64,000 nucleotides of DNA from Actinopolyspora mzabensis (GTDB lineage Bacteria > Actinomycetota > Actinomycetes > Mycobacteriales > Pseudonocardiaceae), in NCBI RefSeq assembly GCF_900101095.1, contig NZ_FNFM01000002.1, positions 486,053 to 550,052 of the forward strand, given 5' to 3'. The first letter of the stretch is position 1; the number at the start of each line of letters is the position of its first letter. The notes under the pieces are model-generated. The model had not been told where the DNA came from. It saw only the letters and a list, made by a program, of their open reading frames with translations, and searched no databases. Positions 7,970 through 19,495 of the stretch are shown piece after piece. The translations under genes and the position numbers were made by a program.

Positions 7970-9127
7970 ATGTCGGCGGTGACCCCCCTGACCTGGTCGA
8001 ACGCACTGACCAGTTGGCAGCTCTCGCCCTGGGACGGGCTCGTGGTGCTGCTGGCCGTGGCCTACCTCGTGGGACTGCTCCGGTACCGGCAAATCGGCCG
8101 CTGGCCGATCCGGCGCTCCGTCGCCTTCCTGGGCGGGCTGTTCGCACTGGTCTTGGCGGTCAACAGCGCGATCGGCGTCTACAGCGAAGCCCTGACCTGG
8201 GTACACATGGTCCAGCACCTGGTGCTGATCATGGCGGTGCCGATCCTGCTGATCGTGGGACGCCCACTGGAACTCTGGGTCGCGGCGGGCGGAACCAACG
8301 CATCAGGACGGCTGGAGAGCGCGCTGCGAAGCCGGACCGTGAACGCGCTCACCCACCCGGCGACCTCGTTCGTGTACTACACCGCCGTGCTGGTGGTCAC
8401 CCACCTGACGGTGTTCGCGCAGCTGCGGCTGGAGCACGAGTGGCTGCGGCACTTCGAGATCGTGCTGTACCTGACCAGCGGTTACCTGCTCTTCCTTCCC
8501 GTGCTCGGCAGCGAACCACTCCGGTGGCGGCGCTTCCCCCATCCGCTGCGCGTGGTGCTGCTGATGGCGGGGATGCTGCCGGACACCCTGGTCGGCGTGG
8601 TGCTGATGATGTCCCCCAGTCCCATCGCACCGGGTTATCGCCTGGCCCGTCCCGACTGGGGACCGACGCTGCTGGACGACCAGCACCTCGCCGGAGCGAT
8701 CATGTGGTTCTTCGGTGACGCCACCATGGCCGTGCTGGCACTGATCACCGTCGGGGTTTGGCTGCGCTCCCGCGGCCCGGAAGCGGGCTTCGGCACGTGG
8801 TTGGAGTCCGCGCGCCGCAGCGCGCTGGCCCACACCGCCTCGGGTACCGCTCCCGCGCTGCGCGACTCCGCCGATGTGGACGCCGACGAGCAGGCGCTGG
8901 CCGACTACAACGCCATGCTCGCCCGGCTGCACCAGGGCACGGAACCAAACCAGGGCACTGCGTCAAACCAGGGCACTGCGTCAAGCCAGGGCACGGGGGC
9001 GAACCGGGGCGACGGGCGGCAAGCCCCGGACGGTTCCACCGTCGAGACCGCCCGAGCGGATCCCCCCGCGGCCGAGGACAGTAGCGGGGAGACACGGCAC
9101 GAGCGGCCGGAACGGGGGAGCGGATGA
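7970..9127 (+). CDS. CtaG-like cytochrome c oxidase assembly protein
   Basis: A 385-residue protein with about seven hydrophobic segments and the caa3_CtaG pattern: histidines in VHMVQHLVLIMAVPILL, then LTHPATSFVYYTAV and LRHFEIVLYLTSGYLLFLPVLG. Bacillus CtaG is needed for assembling the copper centre of caa3 oxidase; in actinobacteria such proteins commonly pair with copper ATPases. The C-terminal 80 residues are hydrophilic, with four 6-residue repeats (QGTxxN/S). The last four bases overlap the ATG of the ATPase gene, so translation is probably coupled. Confidence 0.85.
   Translation: MSAVTPLTWSNALTSWQLSPWDGLVVLLAVAYLVGLLRYRQIGRWPIRRSVAFLGGLFALVLAVNSAIGVYSEALTWVHMVQHLVLIMAVPILLIVGRPLELWVAAGGTNASGRLESALRSRTVNALTHPATSFVYYTAVLVVTHLTVFAQLRLEHEWLRHFEIVLYLTSGYLLFLPVLGSEPLRWRRFPHPLRVVLLMAGMLPDTLVGVVLMMSPSPIAPGYRLARPDWGPTLLDDQHLAGAIMWFFGDATMAVLALITVGVWLRSRGPEAGFGTWLESARRSALAHTASGTAPALRDSADVDADEQALADYNAMLARLHQGTEPNQGTASNQGTASSQGTGANRGDGRQAPDGSTVETARADPPAAEDSSGETRHERPERGSG
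8933..9004 (+). repeat. Four 18-bp tandem repeats in the ctaG-like tail
   Basis: Units begin at 8933, 8951, 8969 and 8987, each starting CAGGGCAC and encoding QGT plus three variable residues. They lie in the hydrophilic tail and keep the frame. Confidence 0.85.
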
Positions 9128-11466
9128 CTTCGGTGGCACCGTCCGAGGAGTCACACTCCGAGGGTTACTCGGTGGACCTGGCCGTCACGGGGATGACCTG
9201 CGCCGCGTGCGCGACGCGGGTGCAGCGCAAGCTCAACAAGCTCGACGGCGTGTCGGCCAGTGTCAACTACGCCACCGAGAAGGCCACCGTCGAGGCGTCG
9301 AACGAGGTGGCGCTCGAACGACTGCTGAAGCAGGTCGAGACCGCGGGATACGGCGCCGAGGTGATCCGACCCGACAGTCCGGAGGACGGCGACCCTGCCG
9401 AACGGGTCCGCTACCTGTGGCGCCGCCTGGTGGTGGCGCTGCTGTGCGGGGTGCCGCTGGCCGACCTGTCGATCACGCTGGCCCTGACCCCCTCACTGCG
9501 GTTTCCGGGGTGGCCGTGGGTGTTGCTGGCGCTGACGCTGCCGGTGGCCACCTGGTGCGCCTGGCCCTTCCACCGCCAGGCGCTGGTGCAGGCCCGCCAC
9601 GGAACCACCTCCATGGACACCCTGGTCTCCATCGGCATCCTGGCGTCCGCCTGCTGGTCGGGATACACGATCTTCGCCTATCGGGAGACAACGACCGGTG
9701 ACCGGGGCCTGACGGGGCTGCTGCTGGAACCCGCCGGGTCGGTGTACCTGGACGTGGCGGCCGCGGTCACCGTGTTCATGCTCGCCGGACGGCTGCTCGA
9801 GGCCAAGGCCAAACAGCGCGCGGGCGGTGCGCTGCACGCCCTGGCCGCGCTCGGTGCCAAGGACGTCGCGGTGCTGGACCGGGACGGCAACGAGAGTCGG
9901 GTGCCGGTCGAGCGGCTGCGGCGCGAGGACCACTTCACGGTTCGCCCCGGTGAGACCGTGGCCACCGACGGCGAGGTGCTGCGCGGGCACGGCACCGTGG
10001 ACACCAGCGCGATGAGCGGCGAACCGGTCCCGGTCGAAGCGTCGGCGGGTGACGAAGTCGTGGGAGGCACCATCCTCACGAGCGGCCGCCTGGTGGTGCG
10101 GGCCACCCGCGTCGGCGAGGAGACCCAACTCGCCCGGCTGCGGGGGCTGGTCGAGCGGGCGCAGCACGACAAGGCCCGGACGCAGCGGCTGGCCGACCGG
10201 ATCTCCGGCTGGTTCGTACCCGCCGTCGGCGTGCTGGCCGCGCTGACTCTGCTGAGCTGGTGGCTGCTCGAGGCGCCGCCGGAACGAGCCTTCAGCGCCG
10301 CGCTGACCGTGCTGATCATCGCCTGCCCCTGTGCGCTGGGGCTTGCCACCCCCACCGCGCTGCTGGCCGCCACGGGACGAGGTGCGCAGCTGGGGATCTT
10401 CATCAAGGGGCACCGGGCCCTGGAGTCCGCCCGTGCGATCGACACCGTGGTGCTGGACAAGACCGGCACCCTGACCACCGGCAGGATGGCCGTGGTCGAC
10501 CTGCGCACCACCTCGGACACCGACACCGCCACGGTGCTGCGGCTGGCGGGCGCCGTGGAGGACGCCTGCGAACACGCCGTGGCTCGGGCGATCAGCACGC
10601 TGGCCGGGGAGGAACTCGGGCGGCCGGAGCCGGTCGCCGACTTCACCAGCCTCTCCGGTCTGGGCGCGGCCGGGACGGTGGCGGGCCGTTCGGTGCTGGT
10701 GGGGTCGGCCAGGCTGCTGCGGGAGCGCGGCAGCGAGCTGCCCGAGGAGCTCGAAGCCAGGCGGGTGGCTTGGGAGAGCCAGGGGCGCACCACGGTGGCC
10801 GTGGCGGTGGACGGCCAAGCGCGGGGGATCTTCGCCCTGACCGACACGGTCAAGCCCTCGGCGGCTCGCATGGTCGCTGAACTGCACCGGCTCGGGCTGC
10901 GCACGGTGCTGCTCTCCGGGGACAACACCGCCACGGTGCGGGCGGTCGCCGAGCGGGTGGGTATCGACGAGACCCTGGCGGAGGTACTGCCGGCGGACAA
11001 GGCGGCCACCATCGCGGGACTGCGGGAGCAGGGCCGCACCGTCGCCATGGTCGGCGACGGGATCAACGACGCTCCCGCACTCGCCGGTGCCGATCTCGGG
11101 ATCGCCGTCATCTCCGGTACCGATGTGGCGCTGGACGCGGCCGACCTGTTGCTCGTGCGGGACCAGCTGGAGATCGTCCCCGAGTCGATCAGCCTGGCTC
11201 GCCGGACGTTGCGGACCATCCGGGGCAACCTGGCCTGGGCCTTCGGCTACAACCTCGCCGCGCTGCCGCTGGCCGCCCTCGGACTGCTCAACCCGCTGAT
11301 CGCCGCGGCGGCCATGGCGTTGTCCTCGCTGTTCGTGGTCACCAACAGCCTGCGGCTGCGCAGGTTCGGCACCGAATCGCCCCGTCGGGAAGCGACTCCG
11401 GACGAATCTTCCACCGACGGCTCACCGGTGGACGGAACCCGGCCGGGAGGCGCACTCACCCCCTAA
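9124..11466 (+). CDS. Heavy-metal P1B-type ATPase, CopA-like
   Basis: A 780-residue copper-type exporter. Residues 17-85 form a heavy-metal-associated domain with GMTCAAC (Cys26, Cys29). The transmembrane metal site CPC is at residues 401-403 (IIACPCALGLATPT), the phosphorylation site DKTGTLTTG begins at Asp445, and the hinge GDGINDAPALA is near residue 644. Eight membrane segments are expected. CPC plus one CxxC domain indicates Cu(I) export from the cytosol driven by ATP. Its start overlaps the ctaG-like stop codon (ATGA). Two palindromic repeats and a large inverted repeat follow the gene. Confidence 0.95.
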   Translation: MTSVAPSEESHSEGYSVDLAVTGMTCAACATRVQRKLNKLDGVSASVNYATEKATVEASNEVALERLLKQVETAGYGAEVIRPDSPEDGDPAERVRYLWRRLVVALLCGVPLADLSITLALTPSLRFPGWPWVLLALTLPVATWCAWPFHRQALVQARHGTTSMDTLVSIGILASACWSGYTIFAYRETTTGDRGLTGLLLEPAGSVYLDVAAAVTVFMLAGRLLEAKAKQRAGGALHALAALGAKDVAVLDRDGNESRVPVERLRREDHFTVRPGETVATDGEVLRGHGTVDTSAMSGEPVPVEASAGDEVVGGTILTSGRLVVRATRVGEETQLARLRGLVERAQHDKARTQRLADRISGWFVPAVGVLAALTLLSWWLLEAPPERAFSAALTVLIIACPCALGLATPTALLAATGRGAQLGIFIKGHRALESARAIDTVVLDKTGTLTTGRMAVVDLRTTSDTDTATVLRLAGAVEDACEHAVARAISTLAGEELGRPEPVADFTSLSGLGAAGTVAGRSVLVGSARLLRERGSELPEELEARRVAWESQGRTTVAVAVDGQARGIFALTDTVKPSAARMVAELHRLGLRTVLLSGDNTATVRAVAERVGIDETLAEVLPADKAATIAGLREQGRTVAMVGDGINDAPALAGADLGIAVISGTDVALDAADLLLVRDQLEIVPESISLARRTLRTIRGNLAWAFGYNLAALPLAALGLLNPLIAAAAMALSSLFVVTNSLRLRRFGTESPRREATPDESSTDGSPVDGTRPGGALTP

Positions 11467-11506
11467 CGACGCGGCACCCAGTAACGGGGTACCGCTCGAA
11501 CGGCGT

Positions 11507-11524
11507 CGATTTCTCGCGAAATCG
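11507..11524 (-). repeat. Dispersed interrupted palindrome, copy 4
   Basis: On the minus strand CGATTTC-GCGA-GAAATCG is followed by ACGCC. It is the first of a pair between the convergent ATPase and clpB genes. Confidence 0.85.
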
Positions 11525-11558
11525 CGGGGTGGGCGGGGCAGTACGGCCTCGGCGGTGT

Positions 11559-11576
11559 CGATTTCTCGCGAAATCG
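11559..11576 (-). repeat. Dispersed interrupted palindrome, copy 5
   Basis: Identical 18-bp core to copy 4, 52 bp further on and in the same orientation. Confidence 0.85.
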
Positions 11577-11667
11577 CCGCGCCACCGACGCAGGGCGAGC
11601 TCCCACCACCCTCGCAGGCAGAGCTCCGACCACCCTGGCCCTCGGCACCGCCGCGGGTTCTCCCGTG

Positions 11668-11738
11668 CGGCTCTCGCGAGGACGCCCCCGACGTTGTGTA
11701 GTGACTACCCGATGTCGGGGGAGCCGCAGCGAGAGCCG
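11668..11738. terminator. Large three-tier inverted repeat between convergent genes
   Basis: Nested perfect arms: CGGCTCTCGC (11668-11677) with GCGAGAGCCG (11729-11738), CCCCCGAC (11685-11692) with GTCGGGGG (11714-11721), and GTAG-TGA-CTAC at the centre (11698-11708). It could serve as a bidirectional terminator for the ATPase and clpB genes; it has no T-run, which is normal in high-GC actinomycetes. The 334-bp gap 11467-11800 holds only this element and palindrome copies 4 and 5. Confidence 0.6.
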
Positions 11739-11800
11739 TGCGAGAGGTTCCGCCACCCGCACCGCCAGGCAAACGGGCGGCAGCGAACTCCACCAAGAGC

Positions 11801-14383
<2,583 letters not shown>

Positions 14384-14493
14384 TCCTCACCTCTCTCGTA
14401 GCGGCTTCGTCGCCCCGGCGAGGGCATGCCTTCCCGCCATACCCCGAAGGCCGCCCGACGTAACAGCCGCAACACAGCGACTATGGAAACAAA

Positions 14494-14514
14494 GTTGAGC
14501 CTGTATGACTCAAC
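14494..14514. promoter_or_regulatory. HAIR operator of clpB (HspR binding site)
   Basis: GTTGAGC-N7-ACTCAAC, close to the HAIR consensus CTTGAGT-N7-ACTCAAG with the exact 7-base spacer. Upstream of clpB on the minus strand. Confidence 0.88.
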
Positions 14515-14634
14515 TATACAGACACGATCCGACTCGCGTCATCCGCAATCGTTCGAATCGGGGCAACCACGAATTCGGGGGACGTCTCGCGTACGAAACG
14601 TCCCCCGCGGGTGGTTGATGTCGCGGCACCGGCC

Positions 14635-15450
14635 TCAGCCGAAGGCCGCGATGTGCTCCCTGGCCCACTGCCGGAAACTACGCGCGGGCCTTCCCGTGAT
14701 CCGCCGAACCGTGTCCGACAGCCCCGGATCCCCACCTTCCGTGGCGAGCATGTCCTCGACGATCCCGGCGGGCATGTACTCCAGCATCCGCTCCCGGGCC
14801 TGTTCGGTGCTCAGCTCCACGAAGTCCACGGGGCGACCGAGCTCCTCGGCCAGCACGGCCACCCGCTGCGCGACGGTGAGCTTCTCGGGCCCCGTCAGCG
14901 AATGGATCCGCTGTTCATGACCCAGCTCGGTGAGAGCGCTGGCCGCTACCGCTGCGATGTCGGCCGGATCGACGACCTGCGAGCCCTCCGGGTTCTCGTG
15001 GGAGTACACGCTGCCGTGCTCAGTGATCGAGGGGATCCACCAGAACGCGTTGGAGGTGAACTCCCACGGCCGCAGCACGGTCCACTCGAGTCCGCTGTCC
15101 CGGACGGCTTTCTCCCCTGCCAGCGCACCGCTGCCGATGAAGGAGCCCGGGTGCGTCTCGGCGAGCAGCGAGGAGACCAGCACCACCCGCCGCACCCCTG
15201 CCTCGGCGGCCCGGTGCAGTATCGCCGGAACGTCGCCGGGCGAACCGAGCAGGAAGAACCCCGACACCCCCGCGAAGGCATCCCGGAGCGAGTCCGGATC
15301 TTCGAGATCACCGGCTACGACCTCGACCCCGTCGGGGAACTCCGCCCCGCCGGGATCACGGGTGGTCGCCCGCACCGCGTGGCCCGACTCTTGCAGTTCA
15401 CGTACCAGGCAGCGACCTATGTTGCCGGTCGCCGAAGTCACCAGGATCAT
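14635..15450 (-). CDS. NmrA-like NAD(P)-binding protein
   Basis: A 271-residue protein that begins with a Rossmann strand-turn-helix (MILVTSATGNIGRCLVREL) and continues with the pattern of atypical short-chain dehydrogenases of the NmrA/QOR2 type (VVLVSSLLA, WTVLRPWEF). These use NAD(P)H as a redox sensor or reduce quinones; the substrate is unknown. The start is the ATG at 15450, preceded by GGAGAG; an in-frame extension to 15558 adds a residue tail that does not fit the family. A second NmrA-like protein lies at 35922. Confidence 0.85.
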   Translation of the reverse strand: MILVTSATGNIGRCLVRELQESGHAVRATTRDPGGAEFPDGVEVVAGDLEDPDSLRDAFAGVSGFFLLGSPGDVPAILHRAAEAGVRRVVLVSSLLAETHPGSFIGSGALAGEKAVRDSGLEWTVLRPWEFTSNAFWWIPSITEHGSVYSHENPEGSQVVDPADIAAVAASALTELGHEQRIHSLTGPEKLTVAQRVAVLAEELGRPVDFVELSTEQARERMLEYMPAGIVEDMLATEGGDPGLSDTVRRITGRPARSFRQWAREHIAAFG

Positions 15451-15689
15451 GCGCTCTCCGAACCTCGTCTCGAAACCAACGGGCGAAAACCGCCGGGCGC
15501 GACGAACCCCACCGGAGGACTCCGCGGGGAGTTCGCGCGCCGAAGGCGGCACGTCCACGAGTCTGGATCTTCCAGCGCGCTCGAAGTCAACGATGCCCGG
15601 AATGCGGCACCGCGCAGTACCACACCACGCACGACCGGACCAAGCACGACCGCGCCGGGGGAGTCGCGGAACGGAGCGCCGGAGGGGAA

Positions 15690-15705
15690 TGTTTCGCGTG
15701 AAACA
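15690..15705 (+). promoter_or_regulatory. parS-like sequence
   Basis: TGTTTCGCGTGAAACA differs at one base from the bacterial parS consensus TGTTTCACGTGAAACA bound by ParB. It is intergenic, between the NmrA-like and YceI genes. It also shares TTTCGCG and GAAA spacing with the dispersed palindromes. ParB binding is a guess. Confidence 0.5.
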
Positions 15706-15728
15706 TCAAACCGGAGACGGCGACCAGC

Positions 15729-16589
15729 TCAGCTCGCGTCCTCGGCGAACACGGCCTGCACGTCGAGCTCGATCCGCAGCGTGGTGCCGATCGCGGCGAT
15801 CCCGGTGCTCAGCGACTGGTTGAAGGTCATCGCGAAGTCCTCGCGACGCAGGATCGTGGTGGCCGAGGCGGACGCCCTGGTGCCGCCCCACGGGTCCGGC
15901 CCCACCCCGGTGAACCTGGTCGCCAGCCGCACCGGACGGGTGATGCCGCACAGCGTCAGTTCACCGTCGAGCTCCCAGCGGTCGTGCCCGCGCGATATCC
16001 CGGTGGTGGTGAAGCCGATCCGGGGGTGGTTCACCACGTCGAGGAAGTCGCCGCTGCGCAGGTGCTCATCTCGCTGCGCGTTTCCGGTGTCCACAGTCGC
16101 GGCGTCGATCCGGACGTCCACCGAGGAGGCCTCCACCGGCCTGGCGATCCGGATCTCGCCCTCGAACTCGTTGAACCGACCGTGGATGCTGCTGATCCCC
16201 AGATGCTTCGCGGTGGCACGGATGGCGGAGTGTGCCGGGTCGATGCGCCACAACCCTGGTTCGGGCAGCTCGTCACCGCCTCCCACCGGGGAGAGCTCCA
16301 CCCCGTCCAGCTCGACGGCGTTGCCCTGCCGCACCATCGCGGTGCGCGCGAGCGGCTGGTGCCCCAGCGCCGTGACGATCGCCGTGTAGCGCCCCGGCGG
16401 CAGCGCGGGCACCGTGGCTTCCCCCGCCGAATCGGCGGGTGCGCGTCCCACCTGGGTTCCCGAGGCGTCAGTGACGGTGAGCACCGCCTCCGGCAGCGGC
16501 CAACCACCGAGCGTTCGGGCCCGCACTGTGACCGCTCCGCTCGGTGTCGGATCCTGTCGTTCGCCCACTTCGCCGTGGCCGAGGCTCAT
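15729..16589 (-). CDS. YceI family protein with N-terminal carboxypeptidase-regulatory-like domain
   Basis: A 286-residue protein of two parts. Residues about 18-95 form a beta-sandwich of the carboxypeptidase regulatory-like type (TVRARTLGGWPLPEAVLTVTD, LPPGRYTAIVTALGHQP). Residues about 112-286 are a YceI domain (WRIDPAHSAIRATAKHLGISSIHGRF, ending DVQAVF), a lipocalin-like barrel that binds isoprenoid lipids in known members. No signal peptide is seen, so it may be cytoplasmic. It lies 194 bp downstream of the fused transporter, which carries the same kind of domain, and the two probably work on one lipophilic compound; that link is inferred. Confidence 0.88.
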   Translation of the reverse strand: MSLGHGEVGERQDPTPSGAVTVRARTLGGWPLPEAVLTVTDASGTQVGRAPADSAGEATVPALPPGRYTAIVTALGHQPLARTAMVRQGNAVELDGVELSPVGGGDELPEPGLWRIDPAHSAIRATAKHLGISSIHGRFNEFEGEIRIARPVEASSVDVRIDAATVDTGNAQRDEHLRSGDFLDVVNHPRIGFTTTGISRGHDRWELDGELTLCGITRPVRLATRFTGVGPDPWGGTRASASATTILRREDFAMTFNQSLSTGIAAIGTTLRIELDVQAVFAEDAS

Positions 16590-16783
16590 CGGAGTGTCCT
16601 CTCCTGCGTGAGAACCGCGGATCCGGGAATCGCCGGATCCGCCGGTCCGGTTCGAAGAATCGCGTCGTCGGTGGTCCCGTCGTCGGTGACCGCCTCGTCG
16701 GTGGCCCCGTCATCGGGGACCGCGTCGTCGACGGTCGGAGGCCGGTGCCGCGGAGCGGCCACCCCATCGGGCGAGTTCGCCCA

Positions 16784-19495
16784 CTACTCCAGACCGAGGG
16801 CGATGTCGTGGTCGACGTGCTCGCCCCGCACGCTGAGGTTGTTCGCGGTCGGCGCGTAACCGGTGGCGATCACGGTGTAGTCCCCGTGCGAGAGATCGGT
16901 GAACCGGTATTCCCCGTCCGGACCGGTGACCGTGGCCGCGACCACGCCGCCCGAGGAGTCCAGCAGGGTCACTTGGGCCTCCGGCACTGCGTGCCCGAGG
17001 CGGGCGGAGCGGATCACGCCGCGCACCTCGGCACCCGACTCCAGCGAGACGTCCAGCGTGGCGCGTTGTCCCTCGGGCAGCGCCACCTCGGTGCTGGTGG
17101 GTTGGTACCCCTCGGCGGTGACGGTCAGGGCGTAGGAGCCGCCGACCAGATCCTTGAACTCGTAGCCGCCGCCACCGCCAGTGCGCGCGGCGGCCACGAC
17201 CGAGCCGCGCACGTCGGTGAGCACCACCGTGGCGTCCGGCACCGGTACCGGACCGCTGTGGACCATGCCGGAGAGCCCGGCACCGCCGGAGAGCTCGACG
17301 TCGTGGCGCACCGTGCGCCCGGAGATCGCGACCATGGCCGCCGAGGGCTGGTAGTCGTCAGCCGCGGCGATCAGCACACAGGTGCCGCCACCGGCGGGTT
17401 TCACCCGATAGTTCCCCAGGTCATCCGAGTGGGTGCGATCGACCTGATTTCCCACCGAGTCGGTGAGCGTGAGCACCACCCCCGCCAGCGGGACGCCACC
17501 AGGACCTCGGACCACGCCGTACACGGTGGGAGCACCGTCGTCCGGGTAGAGCGAACCGGCCAGACTGACACCGTTCGCACTGTGCTCGTTCATCTCGAAT
17601 CCGTTGTTCGACAATGCGGCTGACCTGCCACCCACCGAGTTCTCCCCAATGTTTTCCACAGACTTTTCCACAGAGTTGTCCACAGGGTCGCTCGATGTGT
17701 TCACAGGGCGCTCCACTGCCTCCGATATGTGTCCTTCGTGGGTGATCGGCTGCGCCGAACTCGGTGCACCGGCCACCGATCCGTCACCACCACTCGACGA
17801 GTTGTCCACAGATTCGCTCAAGTTCTCCACAGCCCGGTGCTTGCCGCCCTCCGCGGGCTGATCGTGCTTTTCGACGGTGGTACGCAGCGGCACCTCGCGA
17901 ATGAACAGCACGGCGAGCAGCGTCACCACCGAGACGCAGGCGGTGATCAGGAACAGATCCCCGATCGCCCTGCCGTAGGAGTCGTGCAGGATCGCCTCGA
18001 TCGGCGCGGGCAGGCTGTTGACATCCAGCGAGACGCTCCCGTTTCCGCCGCTCAACGAGGGGGTCGGCCCGGGCAGTTCCGCCATCCCCTCCCTGGCGTA
18101 CTCGCTGACCCTGCTGCCCAGCACGGCACCGAGCACCGAGACGCCGGCGGAACCGCCGAGGGTGCGGAAGAAGGTCACCACCGAGGTGACCGATCCCATG
18201 TCCTTGATGTCGACGCTGTTCTGCACCGCGAGCACCAGGTTCTGCATCAGGGCGCCGACCCCGATCCCCATGAGGGCTAGGTAGACGTCCACAAGCGGCA
18301 GCGGCGTGTCCGAGTCGATCGTGCTCAGCAGCCCCATCCCCAGGGTCAGCACCAGGCTGCCACCGATCAGGAACGGTTTGATCTTGCCCGTTACGCGGGA
18401 AATGATCTGTCCGGTCACCGTCGAGGAGACGAACAGGCCGAGCACCATCGGCAGCGTCATCAGTCCGGCCTCGGTGGGGGTGTAACCGCGCCCGAGCTGG
18501 AAGTACTGCGCGAGGAACACCGCACCGCCGAACATCGCCGTGCCGACGGCGACCATCGCGACGATCGCCAGCGAGACAGTGGGGTTGCGGAACATCCCCA
18601 GCGGGACGATCGGCTCGCGCACCCTGGTCTCGACGAACACCGCGAGTATCACGGCGAGCACACCGCCCGCCACGAACCCGAACGTGGCCCAGGAGAGCCA
18701 GTCGAACTGCTTGCCCGCCAACGAGACCCACGCCAGCAACAGGCTCACTCCGCCGACGAGGAACAGCGCGCCGAACCAGTCGATGGAGACGTCGCGCTTG
18801 ATCACCGGCAACCGCAGCACTCGTCCCAGCACCAGGAACGCGATCACCGCGATCGGCGCTGTCACCCAGAAGCACCAGCGCCAGCCGAGCGGCGAATCCA
18901 CGATGAGCCCACCGACCAGCGGTCCGCTGGTGGTGGCCACGGCGAAGGTGGCGCCGATGTAACCGGTGTAGCGGCCGCGATCGCGCGGCGCGACCATCGC
19001 GGCGAGCACCACCTGGATCAGCGCCTGCATACCGCCCATGCCGATGCCCTGGATGGCTCGGAAGCCGATGAGCATCCCCATCGACTGCGAGAAACCGCCG
19101 AGCACCGAACCGAGCGTGAAGATGGTGATCGAGAGCTGGTACAGCAGTTTCTTGCTGAACAGGTCCGAGAGCTTGCCCCAGATGGGGGTGGTGGCCGTGG
19201 AGGTCAGCAGCATGGCCGTGACCACCCAGGTGTACTGGCCCTGCGTGCCGTTGAGCTCGGCGGTGATCCTGGGCAGCGCGTTGGACACGATCGTGGAGCT
19301 CAGGATCGCCACCAGCAGGGCCAGCAGCAGCCCGGTCAGGGCCTTGAGCACCTGGCGGTGCGTCATCGCTCCGCCGGAGCTCCCCGGTCCACCGGCGCCG
19401 GGAGACGAGGCGTCCCGCGCGGGGGCCCCTCCGTCGGCGGACTCGCCGGGCGGGGCGTGTCCCGCCTCACCCCCCGCGACGTTCGAGGTGGTCAT
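16784..19495 (-). CDS. DHA2-type MFS transporter fused to carboxypeptidase-regulatory-like repeats
   Basis: A 903-residue protein, far longer than the roughly 500-550 of normal DHA2 exporters. Residues about 45-560 contain 14 hydrophobic segments with the drug-exporter signatures WVVTAMLLTSTATTPIWGKL and GIGMGGMQALIQ. Residues about 565-640 are a hydrophilic linker with VDNS/VEKS repeats. The last 260 residues are three to four beta-sandwich repeats (YGVVRGPGGVPLAGVVLTLTD, GMVHSGPVPVPDATVVLTD, GVIRSARLGHAVPEAQVTLLD). The ATG at 19495 follows GGAAGGA and overlaps the MarR stop codon (ATGA). Export of a hydrophobic drug or lipid under MarR control is likely; the role of the repeats is unknown. 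Confidence 0.9.
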   Translation of the reverse strand: MTTSNVAGGEAGHAPPGESADGGAPARDASSPGAGGPGSSGGAMTHRQVLKALTGLLLALLVAILSSTIVSNALPRITAELNGTQGQYTWVVTAMLLTSTATTPIWGKLSDLFSKKLLYQLSITIFTLGSVLGGFSQSMGMLIGFRAIQGIGMGGMQALIQVVLAAMVAPRDRGRYTGYIGATFAVATTSGPLVGGLIVDSPLGWRWCFWVTAPIAVIAFLVLGRVLRLPVIKRDVSIDWFGALFLVGGVSLLLAWVSLAGKQFDWLSWATFGFVAGGVLAVILAVFVETRVREPIVPLGMFRNPTVSLAIVAMVAVGTAMFGGAVFLAQYFQLGRGYTPTEAGLMTLPMVLGLFVSSTVTGQIISRVTGKIKPFLIGGSLVLTLGMGLLSTIDSDTPLPLVDVYLALMGIGVGALMQNLVLAVQNSVDIKDMGSVTSVVTFFRTLGGSAGVSVLGAVLGSRVSEYAREGMAELPGPTPSLSGGNGSVSLDVNSLPAPIEAILHDSYGRAIGDLFLITACVSVVTLLAVLFIREVPLRTTVEKHDQPAEGGKHRAVENLSESVDNSSSGGDGSVAGAPSSAQPITHEGHISEAVERPVNTSSDPVDNSVEKSVENIGENSVGGRSAALSNNGFEMNEHSANGVSLAGSLYPDDGAPTVYGVVRGPGGVPLAGVVLTLTDSVGNQVDRTHSDDLGNYRVKPAGGGTCVLIAAADDYQPSAAMVAISGRTVRHDVELSGGAGLSGMVHSGPVPVPDATVVLTDVRGSVVAAARTGGGGGYEFKDLVGGSYALTVTAEGYQPTSTEVALPEGQRATLDVSLESGAEVRGVIRSARLGHAVPEAQVTLLDSSGGVVAATVTGPDGEYRFTDLSHGDYTVIATGYAPTANNLSVRGEHVDHDIALGLE
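17652..17831 (+). promoter_or_regulatory. Cluster of five DnaA-box-like 9-mers inside a gene
   Basis: In one orientation: TTTTCCACA (17652, 17664), TTGTCCACA (17676, 17802) and TTCTCCACA (17823). TTGTCCACA is the box preferred in high-GC actinomycetes; TTATCCACA is the general consensus. They lie in the coding sequence of the transporter linker. The first three are spaced by exactly 12 bp, so part of the pattern reflects a protein repeat. Confidence 0.55.

Noticed and set aside
8933..9004. A CRISPR array or iterons
   Set aside because: The 18-bp units have no spacers and are in-frame coding repeats.
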